A DNA stretch of 41,632 nucleotides, taken from positions 1-41,632 of the forward strand of contig JAJQFE010000055.1 in the NCBI GenBank assembly GCA_021201295.1. Direction: 5' to 3'. The translations under genes were made by a program, and so were the position numbers. The DNA comes from Tannerellaceae bacterium. GTDB taxonomy: Bacteria > Bacteroidota > Bacteroidia > Bacteroidales > Tannerellaceae. The first letter of the stretch is position 1; the number at the start of each line of letters is the position of its first letter. Positions 28,754-37,244 of this stretch are shown piece after piece. The notes beneath the pieces are model-generated. The model had not been told where the DNA came from and made no database searches. It was given only the letters and a program-made list of their open reading frames with translations.

Positions 28754-29653
28754 ATGCAGGAACAAAACAAGGAGTTGAGTGTAACGGTGGGCCGGCTTTC
28801 AGAAGAATCATCGTATAAACAACTATTTCACTCCTATCGGGACGGGGAGGCTATGCCTTCGGAAGAGCAATTGAAAAAAATTGTGGTTCTTTGCCGTGCT
28901 ATTCTTTTTCCCGGTTATTGTGGAAATGCCCGTATCAGTAAACAGACGATTTGCTATCACACAGGTGTAAATGTAGAAACACTACACTCTTTACTTACTT
29001 CTCAGATCTATACGGGTCTCTGTTTCTCTGATCTGGAATGTGAAACCTGTCCGAAAGAACGGATAGCGGCACAGGCAGAGAAATTATCTGAAGCCTTTAT
29101 CGAAACATTACCTGAGTTGCGCCGGATTCTGGCAACAGATGCGGAGGCAACCTATCATAATGATCCGGCTGCAAAAAATGCAGGTGAGATCATTTTTTGT
29201 TATCCCGGATTCCGGGCGGTTGTTAACTACCGGATTGCTCATCAACTTTATTTGCTGGAGGTGCCTTTTATTCCCCGGATGATCACGGAGATGGCCCATT
29301 CGGAGACCGGCATTGATATTCATCCCGGTGCGGTGATCGGTGATCATTTTACGATTGATCATGGAACAGACATGGTGATCGGAGAAACAAGTGTGATTGG
29401 AAATCATGTCCGTATTTTCCAGGGCGTAAGTCTGGCGGGTGAAAAATCACTTCCGGATGAACACGGACATATAGTCCGGGGCATGCCAAGGCATCCGGTT
29501 CTGGAAGATTATGTAACGGTTTATTCCAACGCTACTTTGTGGGGACGGATACGCATAGGCCGGGGTGCTACCATCTGTGGAAATGTCTGGGTTACCCGGG
29601 ATGTTCGGGCGGATGAAACAGTCAGACAATCCTGTTTCATTGAAAATAAATAG
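28754..29653 (+). CDS. cysE: Serine O-acetyltransferase
   Basis: Makes O-acetylserine from serine and acetyl-CoA, the first step of cysteine synthesis. 299 residues, with the N-terminal helical domain (about 1-165) and a C-terminal left-handed beta-helix of hexapeptide repeats (about 175-285: DIHPGAVIGDHFTIDHGTDM, VIGETSVIGNHVRIFQGVSL). The catalytic His/Asp lie in IDHGTDMVIGET and TEMAHSETGIDIHPGA. GARIFQGVSL-like and GGATICGNVWV-like repeats mark the end. GAGGAAG lies just before the ATG. It stands alone; the next gene starts 128 bases later. Confidence 0.9.
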   Translation: MQEQNKELSVTVGRLSEESSYKQLFHSYRDGEAMPSEEQLKKIVVLCRAILFPGYCGNARISKQTICYHTGVNVETLHSLLTSQIYTGLCFSDLECETCPKERIAAQAEKLSEAFIETLPELRRILATDAEATYHNDPAAKNAGEIIFCYPGFRAVVNYRIAHQLYLLEVPFIPRMITEMAHSETGIDIHPGAVIGDHFTIDHGTDMVIGETSVIGNHVRIFQGVSLAGEKSLPDEHGHIVRGMPRHPVLEDYVTVYSNATLWGRIRIGRGATICGNVWVTRDVRADETVRQSCFIENK

Positions 29654-29754
29654 GTGCGGGCTATAACAATGCTTTTATAACTTACTAAAAAACTAAAATA
29701 TTAACTGACATTGATAGCAGAAGTATCCGGTAACGTTTATTGTAGGGGCGGCTA

Positions 29755-29774
29755 TCAATTGTCAATTGTCAATT
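29755..29774. repeat. Tandem 7-bp repeat (TCAATTG)x2.9
   Basis: Two full units and a partial third of TCAATTG lie eight bases before the RlmL-type start codon. Related to the ATTGATA repeat at 24152-24172. Confidence 0.75.
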
Positions 29775-29781
29775 AAAGAAA

Positions 29782-31263
29782 ATGGCAGCGACATTTGAAA
29801 TGGTGGCCAAGACCATGTACGGTCTGGAAGAAATATTGGCCGGAGAGCTGATAGCCTTAGGAGCCAATGATGTACAATTAGGTAGAAGGATGGTCTCTTT
29901 TACCGGGGATAAAGAATTGCTTTACAAGGCAAATTTTCATTGCCGGACTGCGTTACGGATCTTAAAACCTATTTATCACTTTAAAGCAAAAGATGCGGAT
30001 ACGGTTTATAAAGAGGTGAAGAAAATTAACTGGGAGGATTATATTACGCTGGATAAAACTTTTGCGATTGATTCAGTGGTTCATTCAGAGGATTTTAATC
30101 ATTCCAAATTCGTTGCTTACCGCACTAAAGATGCCATTGTAGACTATTTTATTGAGAAAAACGAAAAAAGACCTTCTGTACGGGTCAATAATCCGGACCT
30201 GTATATTAATATCCATATTTCACATAACGATTGTACGATCTCTATTGATAGTTCGGGTGAGAGTTTACATAAAAGAGGCTACCGGGTGAAACAGACGGAG
30301 GCTCCCCTGAATGAAGTCCTGGCTGCCGGGATGATCCTGAAAACCGGTTGGAAGGGAGATTCTAATTTTATAGATCCGATGTGTGGTTCCGGAACGTTGC
30401 TGATTGAGGCGGCTATGATTGCTCTGAACATTGCGCCGGGTATCCACCGAAAAGAGTTTGCTTTTGAGAAGTTGGTGGATTTTGACCAGGATCTGTTTGA
30501 CCAGATCTATAATGATGAAAGTAATGAGCGGGAATTTACATGTAAATGTTATGGCTCGGACATTTCACCGACGGCTGTGGAAATTGCCCGGAAAAACGTA
30601 ATAAGTGCAGGGCTTTCCAAATATATAGAGTTAAAGGTGATGCCTTTCCAGCAATATACGGAAATTCCTAAACCTGCTCTTATGGTGACCAATCCGCCTT
30701 ATGGGGAACGTATCTCTTCCCGGGACCTGATGGGATTATATGGAATGATCGGGGAACGGGTGAAGCATGTATTTACCGATTGTCATGTCTGGATTATCAG
30801 TTACAAGGATGAATGTTTTGACAAGATCGGTTTGCGCCCCCATGAAAAAATGAAATTAATGAATGGTTCACTGGAATGTGAGTATCGGTGTTACGAGATT
30901 TTTGAAGGAAAAAATAAAGACTTTAAGAAGGCGTTATATGAAACGGAGGGTAGTCCTTCCGGAGAAAGACGGGAAGAAAGATCCGGCAAACCATTTTGGA
31001 AACCGGGCCGTACGGATGGTCCAGTGGATTTCAAAACAGTTCGTTTGGATACGCCGGAAAGACGGTTTGCGGCTGCCCGGAAAAGAGAAGAGGAAGAAGA
31101 ACAGGAGGATTATATCCCTCCTAAAAAAGTGTTTAAAGAAAAACCTATAGGAAAACCTAAATTTAAAGATGATAAGAGTGATTTTCGTTCCCGCAGGTTT
31201 TCCGGTGAAGAGGAACGGCCGTTTAAGAAACCCTTTAAAAAGAAAGGAAGAAATGACTTTTAA
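29782..31263 (+). CDS. THUMP-domain RNA (guanine-N2) methyltransferase, RlmL-like
   Basis: A class I SAM-dependent methyltransferase, 493 residues, predicted to make N2-methylguanosine in 23S rRNA (RlmL/RlmK-like). The N-terminal THUMP domain covers about 1-160. SAM motif I is DPMCGSGTLLIEAAMIALN near residue 198 and the catalytic motif IV is NPPYGERISS near residue 308, where NPPY is typical of N-methylation. After residue 380 comes a low-complexity tail rich in Lys, Arg, Glu and Gly, which probably contacts RNA. Its last codons overlap the start of the next gene by 11 bases (ATG 31253), suggesting coupling. Confidence 0.86.
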   Translation: MAATFEMVAKTMYGLEEILAGELIALGANDVQLGRRMVSFTGDKELLYKANFHCRTALRILKPIYHFKAKDADTVYKEVKKINWEDYITLDKTFAIDSVVHSEDFNHSKFVAYRTKDAIVDYFIEKNEKRPSVRVNNPDLYINIHISHNDCTISIDSSGESLHKRGYRVKQTEAPLNEVLAAGMILKTGWKGDSNFIDPMCGSGTLLIEAAMIALNIAPGIHRKEFAFEKLVDFDQDLFDQIYNDESNEREFTCKCYGSDISPTAVEIARKNVISAGLSKYIELKVMPFQQYTEIPKPALMVTNPPYGERISSRDLMGLYGMIGERVKHVFTDCHVWIISYKDECFDKIGLRPHEKMKLMNGSLECEYRCYEIFEGKNKDFKKALYETEGSPSGERREERSGKPFWKPGRTDGPVDFKTVRLDTPERRFAAARKREEEEEQEDYIPPKKVFKEKPIGKPKFKDDKSDFRSRRFSGEEERPFKKPFKKKGRNDF

Positions 31264-33439
31264 AAACAGGTATCTACTACTATTTTTGCTATTTCTTTTC
31301 CTGATCCCGATGCAGATGATAGCACAGACACGATTAACGATCCATGATCTGATTCCCGGAGGAAAAACCTATACGGATTTTGTTCCTGCCACCTTAAACC
31401 AGTTAAAGTGGTGTGGAAATGCCTATATCTATGTAGAGGGAGAAGAGGTGATAGGAGTTCAACCGGGAAAGACAGGTAAAGTAATAGTTTCACTTTCAGA
31501 GTTGAATATAGCCATAGGAGAACAGACGAAAACTATTCATTTAACCAAAATGCCGGTGTTCAGTGTTCCGTATGAGAAGCAGGCGATACTATCTTTTACG
31601 GAAAAGGGAGAGCTGTTCCACTATGACTTACAGGAAAAAGCCATCGTTGCCCGTTATATGCTTCCTGAAGAGGGAAAAAATTATGAGTTCTCTCCGGGTA
31701 GTTCGCTAATCGCCTACACAGCAGGAAATAATATCAACATCCTTTCTCCGAACAATCAGGTAATGGCGGTGACCTGTGAAACTACGGAGCATGTGGTTTG
31801 CGGACAGGCTGTTCATCAGCGCGAGTTCGGCATTCGGAAAGGGTTGTTCTGGTCTCCTTCCGGTACTAAATTAGCTTTTTACCGGATGGATGAAAGTATG
31901 GTAACGGATTATCCGATCGTGAATATAGATACCCGTATTGCACAGGCAGAGCCGTATAAGTATCCTATGGCAGGCATGAAGAGCCATGAAGTAACCATAG
32001 GGATCTATGACTTGCAGTCCGGTGAGACGGTCTGGTTAAAAACCGGTGAGCTAAAAGAAAAATATTTGACCAATATCGGCTGGAGCCCGGATGAGAAAAG
32101 TGTGTATGTGGCAGAATTAAACCGGGGCCAGAATGAATGCCATTTAGTAAGATATGAAGTTTCTACAGGCGAGCGGGAAGCTATCCTTTTTACGGAAACT
32201 AAAAATACCTATGTGGAACCTCAACATCCTGTGCAATTTCTGCCGGCAGATCCTGATAAATTTATCTGGCAGAGTGAAAGGGATGGTTTTAATCATATCT
32301 ATTTATATGATACCACCGGGAAGTTGCTTCAACAGGTCACTTCCGGACCCTGGATGGTTACGGATGTGTTAGGATTTGACCCGAAAGGAGAAACCCTTTT
32401 TTATCGTTCTACTGCTGCCCGGCCGGATGATCCTTCCGGAAATGTGACGGCTTTGGAAAACCATACTTGGAAAGTAAACCTAAAATCGGGCAAACAGGCC
32501 TGTCTGACTCCTAAACCCGGGGTTCATCAGGTGTTGTTAAGTCCGGACAGGAAATATGCACTGGATCTCTTTTCTTCTCCCTCTATCCCGCGTGAAATAG
32601 ATCTTCTGGATCTGAAAACCCATCAGCCCACTGTTCTCTTTCAGGCAGAAGATCCGTATAAAGCCTATACTCTTCCGGACATAGAAGTGGGGCAGATCAA
32701 AGCTGCAGATGGGGTCACTGACCTGAATTATCGTTTAGTGAAACCTGTGGAGCTGGATGAAAGTAAAACGTATCCTGTGATTATGTATGTATATGGCGGC
32801 CCCCATTCCCAATTGATTAGTAATAGCTGGCAATATGGTACACGGGGATGGGACCTGTATATGGCTCAACAGGGAGTGATTGTATTTACATTGGATGGCA
32901 GGGGTTCAGCGAACCGGGGACATGCTTTTGAAAGTGCTATTTTCCGTAATTTAGGCGTCCATGAAATGGCGGATCAGATGCAGGGAGTAGATTTCCTGAA
33001 ATCCCTTCCTTACGTGGGCCCTGACCGGATAGGGGTACATGGCTGGAGTTATGGTGGGTTTATGACCACTAACCTCATGCTCACTTATCCGGATATCTTT
33101 AAAGTAGGGGTAGCCGGCGGACCTGTGATTGACTGGAGTCAATACGAAATTATGTATGGAGAACGGTATATGGACCATCCGGATGATAATCCGGATGGAT
33201 ATACGAATGCCAACCTGAAATTAAAGGCCGGCAATCTGAAAGGACGTTTGCTGCTGATCCATGGAGATGTGGATCCGGTTGTGGTGTGGCAGCATAGCCT
33301 GGGTTTCCTAAAAGCCTGCATAGAGGCGGATACCTATCCGGATTATTTTGTATATCCACGGCATCCTCATAATGTGACCGGTAAAGACCGGCTGCATTTA
33401 TACGAGAAGATTACCCGTTATTTTACTGATTATCTATAA
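31253..33439 (+). CDS. Dipeptidyl peptidase IV (S9 family)
   Basis: A 728-residue periplasmic serine protease releasing Xaa-Pro dipeptides. Signal peptide LLLFLLFLFLIPMQMIAQ is followed by an N-terminal beta-propeller (DPPIV_N) and a C-terminal alpha/beta hydrolase (Peptidase_S9). The catalytic Ser is in GVHGWSYGGFMTTN, the Asp in LIHGDVDPVVVWQHS and the His in PRHPHNVTGKDRLHLYEK. The true start is ATG 31253, because the longer upstream frame lacks a signal peptide and is the RlmL gene read in another frame. DPP IV is common in Bacteroidales that use peptides; no peptide transporter is adjacent. Confidence 0.9.
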   Translation: MTFKNRYLLLFLLFLFLIPMQMIAQTRLTIHDLIPGGKTYTDFVPATLNQLKWCGNAYIYVEGEEVIGVQPGKTGKVIVSLSELNIAIGEQTKTIHLTKMPVFSVPYEKQAILSFTEKGELFHYDLQEKAIVARYMLPEEGKNYEFSPGSSLIAYTAGNNINILSPNNQVMAVTCETTEHVVCGQAVHQREFGIRKGLFWSPSGTKLAFYRMDESMVTDYPIVNIDTRIAQAEPYKYPMAGMKSHEVTIGIYDLQSGETVWLKTGELKEKYLTNIGWSPDEKSVYVAELNRGQNECHLVRYEVSTGEREAILFTETKNTYVEPQHPVQFLPADPDKFIWQSERDGFNHIYLYDTTGKLLQQVTSGPWMVTDVLGFDPKGETLFYRSTAARPDDPSGNVTALENHTWKVNLKSGKQACLTPKPGVHQVLLSPDRKYALDLFSSPSIPREIDLLDLKTHQPTVLFQAEDPYKAYTLPDIEVGQIKAADGVTDLNYRLVKPVELDESKTYPVIMYVYGGPHSQLISNSWQYGTRGWDLYMAQQGVIVFTLDGRGSANRGHAFESAIFRNLGVHEMADQMQGVDFLKSLPYVGPDRIGVHGWSYGGFMTTNLMLTYPDIFKVGVAGGPVIDWSQYEIMYGERYMDHPDDNPDGYTNANLKLKAGNLKGRLLLIHGDVDPVVVWQHSLGFLKACIEADTYPDYFVYPRHPHNVTGKDRLHLYEKITRYFTDYL

Positions 33440-33503
33440 ATATTGATCATCGGCAAAAGAGGCTCTCAGGAGTATTTTTTGTCATAAAACAGACTGTTGC
33501 TTT

Positions 33504-34775
33504 ATGAATATTTTATTATTAGGCTCCGGAGGTCGTGAGCATGCATTAGCCTGGAAAATAGTCCAGAGTCCGAAAGTAGAAAAATTATTTATAGCGCCCG
33601 GAAATGCCGGGACTGAACAGACCGGAATAAATATAGCTATTCCTGCGACTGATTTTGCCGCTATTAAGGATTTTGTTCTCTCTAATGAGATACACATGGT
33701 GGTGGTCGGTCCGGAAGATCCTTTAGTAAAGGGAATTTATGATTATTTTAAAAATGATCCTCAGTTAACTGCTGTTCCGGTGATCGGTCCTAGTCAGCAG
33801 GGGGCTTTGTTAGAAGGTAGTAAAGATTTTGCCAAGGCGTTTATGATGCGCCATCAGATCCCGACAGCCCGGTATAAAAGTATCTCTGCGGAGAATCTGG
33901 AAGAAGGATACAGGTTTCTGGAAATTTTAGAAGCACCGTACGTGTTGAAAGCGGATGGATTAGCTGCCGGTAAAGGGGTATTAATTATTGATAATCCGGA
34001 AGAGGCAAAGAGAGAGTTGCAGCAGATGTTGGAGGGAATGTTCGGAGACGCCAGTAAAACTGTTGTTATAGAGGAGTTTCTGGATGGCATAGAATGTTCT
34101 GTTTTTGTGGTGACAGATGGAAATAATTATAAAATACTTCCGGTGGCGAAGGACTATAAACGGATTGGGGAAGGAAATACCGGACTGAACACCGGTGGTA
34201 TGGGGGCTGTTTCGCCTGTACCTTTCGCAGACGATGTATTTATGGCTAAGGTAGAAGAGCGGATTATCTGTCCTACTGTAGCGGGCTTAAAATCGGAAGG
34301 AATTGATTATAAAGGTTTTATTTTTCTGGGGCTGATTGAAGTGAAAGGAGAGCCCATGGTGATTGAATATAATTGCCGTATGGGTGATCCGGAGACAGAA
34401 GCGGTCATGCTTCGTATCCAGAGTGACCTGGTGGAATTGCTGGAAGGGGTAGCGAAAGGAGACCTGAGAGAACGTGTATTAACAGAAGATCCACGTACTG
34501 CCGTAACCGTTATGCTGGTTAGTGGCGGATATCCGGAAGCATACGAGAAAAATAAAGTTATAACCGGCCTGGAAACCATCTCTCCGGGAAGCCTTGTTTT
34601 CCATGCCGGAACTAAAAATGAGAATGGTCAGATCCTTACGAATGGAGGAAGAGTCATCGCTGTCAGTTCATACGGAGCCACTAAAGAAGAAGCGCTTGCC
34701 AGATCTTTTGCAGGTGCTAACCGGATTCATTTTGATAAAAAATACTTCCGCAGTGATATTGGGTTTGATCTGTAA
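33504..34775 (+). CDS. purD: Phosphoribosylamine--glycine ligase
   Basis: Second step of purine synthesis: joins glycine to phosphoribosylamine with ATP. 423 residues, the usual length. N-terminal [16 protein letters not shown]-grasp core [15 protein letters not shown] and [17 protein letters not shown], and the PurD signature [13 protein letters not shown] near residue 231 are all present. It starts a run of co-directional genes with gaps of 30 bases or less or with overlaps, through to murF-alr. A -7-like TATTTTTTG (33472-33480, one base too long) precedes it. Confidence 0.95.
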   Translation: MNILLLGSGGREHALAWKIVQSPKVEKLFIAPGNAGTEQTGINIAIPATDFAAIKDFVLSNEIHMVVVGPEDPLVKGIYDYFKNDPQLTAVPVIGPSQQGALLEGSKDFAKAFMMRHQIPTARYKSISAENLEEGYRFLEILEAPYVLKADGLAAGKGVLIIDNPEEAKRELQQMLEGMFGDASKTVVIEEFLDGIECSVFVVTDGNNYKILPVAKDYKRIGEGNTGLNTGGMGAVSPVPFADDVFMAKVEERIICPTVAGLKSEGIDYKGFIFLGLIEVKGEPMVIEYNCRMGDPETEAVMLRIQSDLVELLEGVAKGDLRERVLTEDPRTAVTVMLVSGGYPEAYEKNKVITGLETISPGSLVFHAGTKNENGQILTNGGRVIAVSSYGATKEEALARSFAGANRIHFDKKYFRSDIGFDL

Positions 34776-34781
34776 GCAGAC

Positions 34782-35810
34782 ATGAGAAATCAGAGGAGGA
34801 GTTTTACCAAACCGCGTACTGTTTCAGATCTGAATACTTGTATCTATACGGTCATAGTATCTTTACTCTGCTGGATCGTAGGCTATGGGTTTTCTGTCGG
34901 TTATCCGGTCTATGGCGAAATCACGGCTCCTCCTTTGTGGAATGCCATTTGTCGGATATTACTTGGAAAAACTATCACTTATCTGACCGGTTTTTTACTG
35001 ATGGCAGGAGGAGCATTTATGATTCACCGGGCCAATTTTGTATTAATGTTGATCCGTGAGAAAACCTATTTGCCTTTTGCGCTGTATATGTTGCTGATCA
35101 GTACCAACCTGGATTTTTTTCCTTTGACTGCTACTTCTGCCGGGATCTTTTGTCTGATTCTGTCCATTTACCAGCTATTTGTTTCCTATCATATGCCTGA
35201 TGCCACTTCCAGGGTTTTTAATATCACTTTTATTATAGGGACCGGAAGTTTATTATGGGTACATATTTTATGGTTTATTCCGCTGTGTTGGTATGGCATG
35301 TATACCTTTAAAATCTGGAATATCCGTACTTTCCTGGCTTCTTTGCTGGGAGTAGGCACTGTGTACTGGTTTTTATTGGGTTGGTGTGTATGGACACGTG
35401 ATTTTACTCCTTTTACTGTGCCCTTTCCTACTTTATTGAAGGTTGGGATGCTGAGTTTTACAGATGTGGGATGGATCCATTGGATAGGGCTGGTGTATGT
35501 GTCCATATTGACGTTGATAGCCTCCGGGAATATTATTACTCATGATTATGCGGATGCTTTACGTACCCGCCAGTTTTTATGGTTTCTGATCGTGTTCGTC
35601 GTATTGGCTTTTCTTCTGTTTCTTTTATATGGACAGGAGTCGGATGAATTTCTGGGAGTCGCCTGTTTGCCTGCTTCTATTTTGTTAGCCCATTTTTTTA
35701 CTCTTACCCATCGTAAAATAGTTTTCTGGATCTACCACTTTTCAGTCGTACTTTTTGTTATACTAATATTTGTACGTTTATGGAACTTCTCATCAGTTAC
35801 GGGTATATAG
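34782..35810 (+). CDS. Unrecognised polytopic inner-membrane protein
   Basis: 342 residues and about nine to ten predicted membrane spans, for example IYTVIVSLLCWIVGYGFSV, LWFIPLCWYGMYTFKIW and WFLIVFVVLAFLLFLLYG. No enzyme motif is recognised. It starts seven bases after purD and its last 31 bases overlap yqaA, so it is part of a tight operon. This purD-membrane protein-YqaA order suggests an unrecognised conserved Bacteroidales envelope gene. Confidence 0.7.
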   Translation: MRNQRRSFTKPRTVSDLNTCIYTVIVSLLCWIVGYGFSVGYPVYGEITAPPLWNAICRILLGKTITYLTGFLLMAGGAFMIHRANFVLMLIREKTYLPFALYMLLISTNLDFFPLTATSAGIFCLILSIYQLFVSYHMPDATSRVFNITFIIGTGSLLWVHILWFIPLCWYGMYTFKIWNIRTFLASLLGVGTVYWFLLGWCVWTRDFTPFTVPFPTLLKVGMLSFTDVGWIHWIGLVYVSILTLIASGNIITHDYADALRTRQFLWFLIVFVVLAFLLFLLYGQESDEFLGVACLPASILLAHFFTLTHRKIVFWIYHFSVVLFVILIFVRLWNFSSVTGI

Positions 35811-36229
35811 GAGTTTTTTTCGCTTCCTTTCTGGCGGCGACCGTTTTACCTTTCAGTAGTGAGGTAGTACTGACGGGAGTTTTACTTGCGGGAGCTGCTT
35901 ACTGGCCCTGTATGATTGCGGCGACAGTAGGAAATTTTCTGGGAGGCATGACTTGTTATGGTCTGGGTATGTTGGGCAAAGTCGAATGGATAGAGAAATA
36001 TCTTAAAATAAATTCGGTTAAACTCCGGAAAATACAAGATTGGATTCAGGGCAAAGGATCCTGGATGGCCTTTTTCGTATTTCTTCCCGGCATAGGAGAC
36101 TTTATAGCAGTTGCTTTAGGATTTCTTCGTGCCAATATATGGATTGTCAGTATTTCCATGTTTTTAGGAAAAGCTCTCCGGTATTGGGTCTGGATGGAAT
36201 TTGTTTATAAAATACAGGAATTTTTGTAA
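35780..36229 (+). CDS. yqaA: YqaA family membrane protein (DedA/SNARE-associated relative)
   Basis: 149 residues, full length for YqaA. The N-terminal segment FFASFLAATVLPFSSEVVL and the middle GNFLGGMTCYGLGMLG, plus FFVFLPGIGDFIAVALGFL, are typical of the DedA/VTT superfamily of small membrane proteins that may move lipids. It overlaps the previous gene by 31 bases and ends 27 bases before the GSCFA gene. Confidence 0.85.
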   Translation: MELLISYGYIGVFFASFLAATVLPFSSEVVLTGVLLAGAAYWPCMIAATVGNFLGGMTCYGLGMLGKVEWIEKYLKINSVKLRKIQDWIQGKGSWMAFFVFLPGIGDFIAVALGFLRANIWIVSISMFLGKALRYWVWMEFVYKIQEFL

Positions 36230-36256
36230 TTTTAGCTCTCAGATCATTTTATAACG

Positions 36257-37241
36257 ATGGAGTTCAGAACTGTAGTTACAATTCCAAAGTCTCTCTCCTG
36301 TTTTACACAGGATGACCGGATTATTTTACTGGGATCATGTTTTGTAGAACATATAGGGACTAAACTGGCAGAAAATAAGTTTTCTGTAGATATAAATCCG
36401 TTTGGGATTTTATATAATCCTTTGTCTATAGCTGCTTCTCTTGAGAAATTATTGCATCCGAAGCATTTTTCTCCGGCTGACTTGTTCGAACATAAGGGAG
36501 TCTATCATAGTTTTGCCCATCATAGCCGTTTTTCCTTCCCGTCTCCGGAAGAGTCGCTGACAGAAATAAATACCAGATTATTCGCCTCTTCCCGGAATCT
36601 GCTGGATGCCACTAAACTGATCATTACATTCGGTACGGCCTATATCTATAAACTGAAAAGTGATCACCGTATCGTATCCAACTGTCATAAATTACCAGAC
36701 CGGTTTTTCTACAGGGAACGGTTAAGTGTGGAGGCTATTGTGAAAAAATGGGAACAGGTATGCATGGCTATCTGGGAACAGAATCCCCAGTTGGATATTC
36801 TGTTTACAGTCAGTCCGGTTCGTCACTGGAAAGATGGAGCGCATGCCAATCAGATCAGTAAATCTATCTTATTATTAGCCTCCGAAGAACTATGCATGCG
36901 GTTTCCTGAAAAGGTCACTTATTTTCCTTCTTATGAAATTATGATGGATGAATTAAGAGACTATCGCTTTTATGGAGACGATATGATCCATCCATCCGGC
37001 AAAGCCATAGACTATATCTGGGAACGTTTTACGGAATCCTTTTTTCTCAGGAAACACGGTCCCTCTTAAAAGAATGAAAAAATATACAAAAAGCTCTCCA
37101 TCATAAGCCTTTTCAACCACAAAGTGAAGCCTATCACTCTTTTATCACACAAACTTTGTTAAAGGCCGAACAGATTATGAAGAATATCCTTACTTTCAAC
37201 TCTCCGAAGAGATCGAATTGCTGAGGACCAAATTGAAATAA
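36257..37241 (+). pseudogene. GSCFA domain protein, C-terminus interrupted
   Basis: A GSCFA protein of the SGNH-hydrolase-like group, thought to act on cell-envelope or acyl substrates. The name motif is visible as ILLGSCFVEHIGTKLAENKF near residue 28, followed by FGILYNPLSIAASL and TFGTAYIYKLKSD. The catalytic-like SPVRHWKDGAHANQ and MIHPSGKAIDYIWERF are present. After about residue 261 the frame breaks. A T lost from T6 at 37040-37045, in-frame TGA at 37075-37077 and an A lost at 37183-37184 would restore ETRSLLKEW-KNIQKALHHKPFQPQ and a tail ending IELLRTKLK at TAA 37239-37241. The restored end lies three bases before murF-alr. Confidence 0.8.
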
Positions 37242-37244
37242 ACT

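Noticed and set aside
31169-31252. Upstream start for dipeptidyl peptidase IV.
   Set aside because: The added 28 residues are RlmL coding sequence in another frame and would bury the signal peptide.
853-37077. TGA recoded as tryptophan genome-wide.
   Set aside because: Intact genes use TGG for Trp throughout, and TGA serves as a normal stop at several gene ends (for example 3610-3612, 5238-5240 and the rluD end at 25188-25190). Other breaks are TAG, TAA or frameshifts, which recoding cannot explain.
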